This document shows positions 56,839-64,000 of a DNA stretch of 64,000 nt, one piece after another. The stretch is taken from assembly GCA_963840445.1 (NCBI GenBank), contig CAWIZC010000019.1, positions 20,709 through 84,708 on the forward strand, read 5' to 3'. The translations under genes and the position numbers were made by a program. The DNA is from AWTP1-13 sp963840445. Its GTDB lineage: Bacteria > Pseudomonadota > Alphaproteobacteria > Rhizobiales > Hyphomicrobiaceae. A model generated the notes under the pieces. It was not told the origin of the DNA. It saw nothing but the letters and a program-made list of their open reading frames with translations, and ran no database searches. Every line of letters begins with the position of its first letter. Within the stretch, counting starts at the first letter, position 1.

Positions 56839-57737
56839 CTAGGTTTGCCCGGGCGCCAGCAGCTTGGCGAGTTCGGCCTTGAGCGGGCCGGCCAGATCGT
56901 CCCGCTCCAGCGCGTAGGCGACGTTGGCGGTGAGGAAGCCGATCTTGGCGCCGCAGTCGTAGATGGTGCCGTCGAAGCGCACGGCGTGGAACGGCTGCTG
57001 CTTGGCCAGCGTCTTCATGGCGTCGGTGAGCTGGATCTCGCCGCCGGCGCCGCGCTCCTGGCTCTCCAGGACTGGCGAAAATCTCGGGCTGCAGGATGTA
57101 GCGGCCGGAGATGTGCAGATTGGACGGCGCCGTGCCGGCCTTGGGCTTCTCCACCATCTGCGTGATGCGCGACACCTTGGCCTTGGCGTCCTCCACGCCG
57201 ACGATACCGTATTGGTGCGTCTGGTCGTCCGGCACCGGCGCGACCGCCATGTGGTTGCCGCCGTGCGCCTCGTAGGCCGCGATCATCTCGCCGAGGCAGG
57301 GCTGCCCGGCGCATAGTGCAGCACGTCGGGCAGCAGCACGGCGAACGGCTCGTCGCCGACGATCTCGCGCGCGCACCACACGGCGTGTCCAAGACCGAGC
57401 GGCGCCTGCTGGCGGGTGAAGCTGGTCTGGCCCGGCGCCCGGCAGCTCGCGCATGAGCTGATCGAGCTCCTTCTGTCTTGCCGCGTTCGGCCAGCGTGCG
57501 CTCCAGCTCGAACTGGCTGTCGAAGTGATCCTCGATGACGCCCTTGTTGCGCCCGGTGACGAAGATGAAGTGCTCGATGCCGGCCGCCTTGGCCTCGTCC
57601 ACCACGTGCTGGATGACCGGCCGGTCGACGACCGTCAGCATCTCCTTCGGCATGGCCTTGGTGGCCGGCAGGAAGCGGGTGCCAAGCCCGGCCACCGGGA
57701 ATACGGCCTTGCGAATGCGCTTGTTCTGGCTCGACAT
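56839..57737 (-). CDS. galU: UTP-glucose-1-phosphate uridylyltransferase (several frameshifts)
   Basis: About 298 residues over four frame segments. The N-terminus RKAVFPVAGLGTRFLPATKAMPKEML and PVIQHVVDEAKAAGIEHFIFVTGRNK are intact. Shifts near 57475, 57435 and 57305 follow around LGLGHAVWCAREIVGDEPFAVLLPDV. The middle part GGNHMAVAPVPDDQTHQYGIVG ends with another shift near 57075, after which GGEIQLTDAMKTLA and IYDCGAKIGFLTANVAYAL reach the stop. GalU makes UDP-glucose, the substrate of ugd in this window. Every segment keeps close family similarity, so sequence error is more likely than inactivation. Confidence 0.85.
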
Positions 57738-57933
57738 CGGATCCCTCTCGGCTGGCGATGAGACATGGCGAACGTTTCAGTGTATCGCATCGCACATACC
57801 CGCGATAATGCGCGGCGGCCATGCGGCAACCTGGAACATTAACCACGCCGGCTGCTGGTTCCGCCCGCGCCGCGCTGCGCGCGAAGGCGCCAAAAATGGC
57901 CTATAAATTGCTGACTAGTGTCGCGATTGCAAG

Positions 57934-59338
57934 GTGGCCAAACCCCGCCACAAGATCGCGGGACGCAGCGCCGGTCAGGAAGTAGTCCGGGCCAAGCTCG
58001 ATCCGGCAGGCCGGGGGCTACCTGTCCGGCGTCCCGTCGCCAGACACTGGCCTGCTGGCGCTGGCTGCTGTCGCTGCCGCGATCGGGACGCCGCCTCGGC
58101 TTCGCCCAGTCCACCGAGGCTTTCCGCCGCTTCGTCGACGCGCTGTGGCCCGATGCGCAGGGCATGGGCGTCTCGCGCGCCACCTTCGACAAGGCCTTCC
58201 GCGGCGTCGAGCCCGACCTGTCGATCCCCGATCTCGTGCTTGCCCGGCCAGAGCGAGGTGAAGGGCCAGGCCGAGTTCACGCGCACGCCGGCCGAATACC
58301 TCAACGCGGCGCATCTGGCCAGCTCGACCGCGCAGGGGCGCAACGCTGCTGACGCAGCACGCGCGCGGACCTCGCCAAGATCGAGCGGGAGATCGGCGTG
58401 CAGCGCCAGTTCGTGCTCGCCATCTGGGGGCGCGAGACGGCCTTCGGCGCGCATCGCTCGCCCCACTACGCCGTCCAGGTGCTGGCCACGCAGGCCTGGC
58501 TCGGCCGGCGCAAGGACATGTTCCGCACCGAGCTGCTCTACGCGCTGAAGATGCTCGAGGACAAGGTGCGCACGCGCGAGACCATGAACGCGTCGTGGGC
58601 CGGCGCCATGGGCCTCACGCAGTTCATGCCGTCGGAGTACTACACGCTGGCCTACGACCTCGACGGCGACGGCCGCAAGGACATCTGGAACTCGGTCGGC
58701 GACGCGCTGGCCTCGGCCGCCAACCAGCTGAAGGCCAAGGGCTGGGTGCCGGGCCAGAGCTGGGGCTACGAGGTGCGCCTGCCCAAGAGCGTGACCTGCC
58801 TGCGGAAGGGGCGGACAACACGCGCCCGCTGCGCGACTGGGTCAAGCTCGGCGTGGTGCGCACGCGCGGGCGCGAATTTCCGGCCGACGTCCTCGACGCA
58901 CCGGCCTTCATTCTGACGCCGGCCGGCGCCTACGGCCCTGCGTTCCTGGCGCTCGAGAACTTCCTGGTCATCAAGCGCTACAACATGTCGGACCTTTACG
59001 CGCTGTTCGTCGGCAACCTCGCCGACCGCATCGCCGGCGGCGGCGACTTCGACACGCCCTGGGCCGGCGTCCGCCAGCTGTCCGCGCACGGCATCGAGGA
59101 AATCCAGGAGCGCATGCAGGAGCTCGGCTACGCCGTCGCCAAGGTCGACGGCAAGGCCGGCATGAACACGCGCGCGCTGATCGGCGCCTACCAGCAGGCC
59201 AACAGACTGAAGGTCGACTGCTGGCCGTCGGAGGCCGTGCTCACCCATCTGCGCGGCAGCGGCGCGCGGGATCGGGCCCAACCGGCCAAGCGGGCGGTGA
59301 TGCCACGCGAGGCAGGGACGGGGCTTGGCGTACAGTAG
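57934..59338 (+). CDS. MltB-like lytic murein transglycosylase, first copy (several frameshifts)
   Basis: About 465 codons read across several frames. A signal-like segment (GLLALAAVAAAIG) lies near 58040. The catalytic part contains FRRFVDALWPDAQGMGVSRATFDKAF, then IWGRETAFGA (the catalytic Glu) and WAGAMGLTQFMPSEYYTLAYD. From about 58800 another frame holds FILTPAGAYGPAFLALENFLVIKRYN and a C-terminal peptidoglycan-binding domain (IQERMQELGYAVAKVDGKAGMN-like). It cleaves peptidoglycan with 1,6-anhydro product formation. The exact start is not determinable because the first 100 codons are frame-scrambled. Confidence 0.78.
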
Positions 59339-59403
59339 GCGATATCGAGGAATCGCCATATTCGACGCATGGCGGCAGCGACTCGAAATCGCGAAGACTA
59401 GGC

Positions 59404-60638
59404 GTGCGAGCCTGCCTCGCCGCGGCGATCGCTGCTGTCGCCGTGCGACGGCCATTGCGCCTGCAGCGTGGCCAGAGTCCCGGGCGCCGCGGTCGTCAGG
59501 GCGACCGGCGTGCCCAGCTTGGGTCAGCCGACGCGCTGTGGCCGGCGGCGCAGGCCCGCGGCATCTCCCGCCGTGTGTTCGACCGCTTCGCCGGCGGCTT
59601 CGCGCCCGACCCCGAGGTCGTCGAGCTTGCGGTCCGTCAGCCGGAGCACGACAAGTCGCCCGGCGCCTACATCACCGACCTCGTCACCGCGGAGCGCGTC
59701 GCGACCGGCGCGCGAGCTGGCGCGCAAGCACCGCGGCCTGCTCGCCGCCATCGAGTCCGCCTACGGCGTCGACCGCCACGTGCTGCTGGCCATCTGGGGC
59801 ATCGAGAGCGCCTACGGCACCGCGATGGGATCGCGCAGCGTGGTGCGCTCGCTGGCCACGCTCGCCGTCGCCGACTCGCGCCGCGCGGCCTTCTGGCGCA
59901 ACGAGCTGATCGCGGCGCTGCGCATCCTGCAGGACGGCCAGACCGCCCCGAGACCTTCGTCGGCTCCTGGGCCGGCGCCATCGGCCACACGCAGTTCATC
60001 CCATCGACTTACGCCGCGCACGCCGTCGACTTCGACAAGGACGGCCGCCGCGACATCTGGGGCAACGTCGCCGACGCGCTGGCCTCGACCGCCAACTACC
60101 TGCGCGCGTCCGGCTGGTCGGCCGGCGCGCCATGGGGCTTCGAGGTCATCCTGCCGGCCGACTTCGACTACGGCTGGTCGGCGCCCGGGCCGCTCGCAGA
60201 CGCTGTCGCAGTGGCTGGCAGCCGGTGTGCGCATTCCCGCGCCCCGGCAATCTGCATCTCGGGCTGCCGCTGCAGCTGGTGCTGCCGGCCGGTGCGCGGG
60301 GCCCCGCGTTCCTCGTCACGCAGGAATTTCCGCGCGCTCCTGCGCTACAACAATGCCCAGGCCTACGCGCTCGCGGTCGGTCACCTCGCCGACCGCATTG
60401 CCGGCGGGGCGCCGCTGGCCGCGGCCTGGCCGATCGGACAGGCCGCTACCCGCGCCGAGCGCGAGGAACTGCAGCGCCTGCTGGCCGCCCGGGGCACGAT
60501 ACCGGCGGCGTCGACGGCATCATGGGCGACCAGACGCGGGCCGCCATCCGCGCCACCCAGCGCAGCCTCGATCTGGCCGAGGATGGCCATCCCAGCTTCG
60601 AACTGCTGCAGCGGCTGCGTGTCGAAGCGACGCCATAA
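59404..60638 (+). CDS. MltB-like lytic murein transglycosylase, second copy (many frameshifts)
   Basis: About 410 codons, with at least five frame changes. The N-terminal part has ADALWPAAQARGISRRVFDRFAGGF. The catalytic segment is AIWGIESAYGTAMGSRSVVRSL, followed in a further frame by VGSWAGAIGHTQFIPSTYAAHAVD and DIWGNVADALASTANYL. Near 60320 there is ALLRYNNAQAYALAVGHLADRI, and the C-terminal peptidoglycan-binding domain (GVDGIMGDQTRAAIRATQRSL) ends at 60638. It is a paralogue of the preceding gene, 65 bp away. The start is uncertain. Confidence 0.76.
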
Positions 60639-60751
60639 CCGTCTGATTTTGCGGCCTCTTGCGATGCGCCGGAAAGTGCCGCATGGTGGGCTTGCGTCGA
60701 CCTCGCTGTGTGCGCGCGTGGAGTCGACGGCTGTGCTACGGGAGCCAGGCC

Positions 60752-62160
60752 ATGGACGACACGAGGCAGGAAGCGGCGGTGAAGCGGATGCGCGCTCAGG
60801 TTCGGCGCTGGCGTGGCGTGGGTTTGGCCCCGCGCTGTCTGGGCGATCGTGCTTGCGCCGCGCATGCCGGCGCCGAGCAGGAGACCGCCGGCATCAGCTA
60901 CATCAATCCGTTTCCGCCCGGCGACATCTACAAGCTGCAGGCCTACGGCGACGCCTTTGCCGAAGGCCTCCTGACCGGCTCGACCAGTTCGATGGCCGGC
61001 GACACGCGCGTGCAGGTGCAGCGCCGGCATCGCGCGCTCACCGGCCTCGCCCGCGCCGATTTCGAGGACGAGCTGCGCGTCGAGGAGGGCCCGGCCGCGA
61101 GCCCGTGCACATCGGCGTCATCATGATCGGCTACGGCGATCGCATCTCCGATCCGCCTGCCAACCACCGGCCGCCGCGTCGCCATCGAGTCCGACGAATG
61201 GCGCGAGGAGTACGGCCGCCGCGTCGACCGCTTCATCAAGGCGCTGAAGCGGCAGGGCGTCGCCTTGTACTGGATCGGCCTGCCGATCCTGCGCCGCGCC
61301 GAGGCCAACGACGATGCGCAGCTGATCAACGACATCGTGCGCGAGAAGGCCTACCTCAACGGCATCAAGTTCATCGACATCCAGAGCCAATTCGCCGACG
61401 AGGCCGGCAACTACGCCGCCTACGGCCCGGACCTCACCGGCAAGAGCCGCCTGCTGCGCGAGTCCGACGGCATCCTTTTCACGCCGGCCGGCTACCGCAA
61501 GCTGGCGCATTTCGTCGAGCAGGAGATCAAGCGCGATCTCACCGCAGGCGCGCAACGAGCGGGCCATTCCGCTGGCCGGCAACGAGACCGAGCAGAAGCG
61601 CATCGCCGCCAGCGCCCGCGCGGCCCACCGACGGCGACGGCGGCTGGAAGGGCACCGTGAACGCCGTCAAGGAGGCAAGGCCGGCGGCCAGCCGAAAGGC
61701 TTGCGGGCACCGTCCGCCGGTCAGATCCAGGCCGACCCGAGCAGAAGGCCGACAACGGGCGCATCACCCTGAAGAGCATCGGCGCCGGCGGCCGCGAGGA
61801 ATCGGTGACCCTCGACATGCCGCGACCCGCCATTCCGTCGGCGGTGATCTCGCTGATGACGCGCAAGGAATCGAGCGACCGCGCCTCGCAGATCGGCGAC
61901 GTCGTGGCCGACGACGTCGGCGGCGGCCTGGTGGTGCTGAACTCGATCACGCCGACGGGGTCGGCCCCGGCGGCGCGGCCCGCCGCATCGCGCCCAGCCA
62001 GACGCCCTACTACCAGGTGCTGGTCAAGGGCGAGCGCGCCACCCCCAAGCCGGGTCGGGCCGACGATTTCTCCTGGCCGCGCGCCGATGCCGACCTCGGC
62101 GTCTCCACCATGACCAACCAGCCGCCCCGCCGCCAGCCTCGCGTTCCGCCGCGCAGCTGA
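60752..62160 (+). CDS. SGNH/DUF459 family periplasmic protein (many frameshifts)
   Basis: About 470 codons in at least five frame segments. ISYINPFPPGDIYKLQAYGDAFAEGLL is the DUF459 N-terminal block, with GD-type block I altered. Further on are VHIGVIMIGYGDRI, EEYGRRVDRFIKALKRQGVALYWIGLP and YLNGIKFIDIQSQFADEAGNYAAYGPD, then the DGILFTPAGYRKLAHFV block that carries the usual catalytic Asp/His region of SGNH hydrolases. The C-terminal extension of about 190 residues is low in similarity. DUF459 proteins are linked to periplasmic polysaccharide modification. It follows two lytic transglycosylases. Confidence 0.72.
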
Positions 62161-62194
62161 CGAAATCGTTCGCTGGAATGCGGGCTGGGCGGCT

Positions 62195-62987
62195 TAGTGG
62201 CCCGGGAGTACCAGAACCTTGGGCTCGCTCGGCAGCGTAGTCTGCGAGACGACGATGGTGGCCGTCTCGGACATCTCGACGGGGAAATCGCCGCGGATGC
62301 GCTCGACGAAGCGCTCCAGCGTGTAGGGGTTGAAGTAGTGCATGGGCAGGATCAGGCGCGCGCGCAGGGCCCAGCAGAACCTCGACCATGCCGGTCACGT
62401 CCATGGTGTAGCTGCCGTCGACGGGCACCATGACCACGTCGAGCTGGCCGATCTGGCCGATCTGCTGCTCGGTCAGCGTGGTGCAGGTGGCCGAGGTGGC
62501 CGATGCACAGTCCGGCGATCTCGAACACGAAGATGGAGTTGCCGTAGGGGATCGAGCCGCCGGCCCAGTCGCGGATGTTGGTCGGCACGTTGCGCACGCG
62601 CACATCGTTGTAGGCTAGGTCGTGCTTGGCCGCGCCATCGTCCGTGCTCCAACCCTTGAGCACGTACTTGATGCTGGGGTCCGGAAAATTGGAATAGTGG
62701 GTGGTGTGCGCCCGGTTCATGGTGGCGATATCGGGCACGGTCGGTGGCCGCACGTAGTCATTGTAGTCGGTGGCGATGCTCACGCCCCCAGCGCTTTCGA
62801 TTAGCCAGGTCGAATGCCCGATGAACGTGAGGCGCACTTCCGACGTCTTCAGCGCGACCGGCTGAACCAGGCGCTGCGCCTCCGAGACGGCGAGACAGCG
62901 GTCGGCCACCTGTGCGCCGGCTGCAGCGCTCCAGGTGGCAATGACAAGGGCGGCGACGACGGACAACAGCACACGTCCAGTGAGCAT
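62195..62987 (-). CDS. secreted MBL-fold metal-dependent hydrolase (frameshifts)
   Basis: About 263 residues. A signal peptide (LLSVVAALVIATWSAAAGAQ) is followed by the MBL start LTFIGHSTWLIESAGGVSIATDYND, then RAHTTHYSNFPDP and IAGLCIGHLGHLHHTLTE. Frame changes near 62500 and 62370 join these to GQIGQLDVVMVPVDGSYTMDVTGMVEVL and the end LILPMHYFNPYTLERFVERI. It resembles UPF0173-type metal-dependent hydrolases with a less regular metal motif. The substrate is unknown. It is convergent with the SGNH gene, 35 bp apart. Confidence 0.76.
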
Positions 62988-63391
62988 GCAGGGCTTCCGC
63001 GGGTATTTCCGGCTGCGCGACAATAGGGTGCCCCACCGAGCCGCGCTACCTGGTTTGTCTGGCTCACGGCAAGTGCAGGGGCCTTGGCAGCCGGCCATCT
63101 GGCCGACGTGGCCCAAGAGCAGGTGAGCGCAGATGTCGCACGACCAGTCGAGGGGTATGCGGCCCTATGGGGCTGCGCAGTCTGGGAAAAGCTTGCGTGT
63201 AAAAGACTTTATGACCCCTTTTTGCTGACCCGCCCATGACATAATTTGCGGCAAGGTTGGGTGTATCCGACTGCAGCCATGGACATAGGGCGCCGCGCGC
63301 TGCTGCAGGCGCCGAGCTTCGAAGCAATGACCGATCCCATAGTGCCGAGACCGAGAGACGCCGATGCGCGCGATGCTGCGCGTTCCGGCCA
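62988..63391. other. divergent intergenic region
   Basis: About 400 bp between the divergent MBL and AsmA-like genes. An AT-richer tract at 63196-63250 contains TTGCGT (63194-63199) and further TTGCTG-N17-type spacings that could serve as promoters for the AsmA-like gene. No clear gene is seen here; long frames in this segment are shadows. Confidence 0.45.
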
Positions 63392-64000
63392 ATGTGGGCG
63401 GACGGGCGTCCGATCCCCATGCGCGTCCCACGCAGGGAAGCGCCACACCGTCGATCGTCGTGGGCGGGGATCGCCGGCTATGTGGCCCTGAGCGTCGGCT
63501 GCATGGTGGCCGGCGCCGTGACGTTTCTGCTGATCGCCGCACCGGTCGATTTCGTACCGCCGACCGGGCCGTCGAGCTGGTCAAGGCGCGCACGGGGCGT
63601 GACCTGGTGATCGCCGGGCCGACCAAGCTCACCTATTTCCCGCGCTTGGCGTGGCCTTTTGCGCAGGTGTCACTTGGTGCGCCGGCTGACATGGGCGGTC
63701 CTCCGCTGCTGGCGGCGCGGACGTTGCGGGTCGAGCCGGTCTGGTCGCTGCTGTCGCGTCGCGTCGCCCTGCAGCAGGTTCGGCTCGACGCTCCGGTGAT
63801 TGAGCTGCACGTCGACGCACAGGGACGGCGCAGCTGGGATTTCGCGGCCTGGCAGGATCGCCCAATTCGCCTGGCGCAGGCCGGCGGTCGGACCAACGAT
63901 GCCGGTTTGGAGCCAAGGCAGCAGAGTGGCCGGGGCGGTCTGCTGCCCGCGTCTAGCGTGCGCATCCTCGATGCGACAGTGCGCTATATCGATGAGCGGT
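63392..64000 (+). CDS. AsmA-like protein, N-terminal part (one frameshift; runs off the window)
   Basis: An N-terminal membrane anchor (AGYVALSVGCMVAGAVTFLLIAAPVDFV) in the frame of ATG 63392 changes frame near 63560. It then reads DRAVELVKARTGRDLVIAGPTKLTYFPRLA, ARTLRVEPVWSLLSRRVALQQVRLDAPVIEL and SSVRILDATVRYIDE to the window end, with no stop. This is the start pattern of the AsmA family (anchor, then periplasmic lipid-transfer groove). AsmA-like proteins are proposed to carry phospholipids to the outer membrane. The end is outside the window and the start is uncertain. Confidence 0.78.

Overview
The window is GC-rich, gene-dense DNA from an alphaproteobacterium, most likely of the Hyphomicrobiales (order inferred, family not resolvable by eye). 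The clues are DUF4170, DUF1236, DUF2783 and DUF459/SGNH proteins, the ethylmalonyl-CoA pathway enzymes Ccr and Ecm, and intergenic palindromes of the kind common in that order. No rRNA, tRNA, CRISPR array, transposase or phage gene was recognised. About fourteen genes are split by one or more single-base frameshifts, while protein similarity continues in the next frame. The frameshifts crowd into 0.9-6 kb and 57.9-63.6 kb. This looks more like uncorrected read errors than gene decay, so such genes are given as one CDS with the shifts noted.

Layout. 0-6.1 kb: end of ubiA, a DUF4170 protein, then lipid A/core genes (MsbA-like exporter, a DUF374 acyltransferase fused in frame to Kdo transferase, lpxK). 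6.2-13.3 kb: TetR regulator divergent from a crotonase, a cupin protein, an M24 peptidase-like protein, a zinc-ribbon MBL protein, heme A synthase and a NodB-type deacetylase. 13.4-17.5 kb: ccr and ecm of the ethylmalonyl-CoA pathway. 17.7-40.2 kb: copper chaperone PCuAC and then a large benzoate-degradation island: boxR, benzoate-CoA ligase, two secreted proteins, a flavin dehydrogenase, a PanE-like reductase, boxC-boxB-boxA, a five-gene LIV-type ABC importer, an alpha/beta hydrolase, an MBL hydrolase, and (after two small genes) an FAD monooxygenase with a DUF2783 protein. 40.3-45.7 kb: a three-domain LplT-PlsC-Aas lipid recycling protein and thiS-thiG-thiE. 45.9-51.5 kb: envelope glycan genes (GT2, methyltransferase, GT87, CHAD, UDP-glucose dehydrogenase). 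51.6-64 kb: ferrochelatase, an SPFH-NfeD-NfeD set, arabinose-5-phosphate isomerase, a NYN-domain protein, galU, two MltB-like lytic transglycosylases, an SGNH protein, an MBL protein and the start of an AsmA-like protein.

How it fits together. Benzoate would enter through the ABC importer, be activated by the CoA ligase, epoxidised by BoxA/BoxB and ring-cleaved by BoxC. The usual next enzyme, BoxD (semialdehyde dehydrogenase), is not in the window. The acetyl-CoA formed could be assimilated through Ccr/Ecm nearby. Control is probably by BoxR: TGCA-N6-TGCA motifs, of the type known for BzdR/BoxR, lie in front of both the CoA ligase and boxC. At boxC they form an 11-bp dyad in a bidirectional promoter region.
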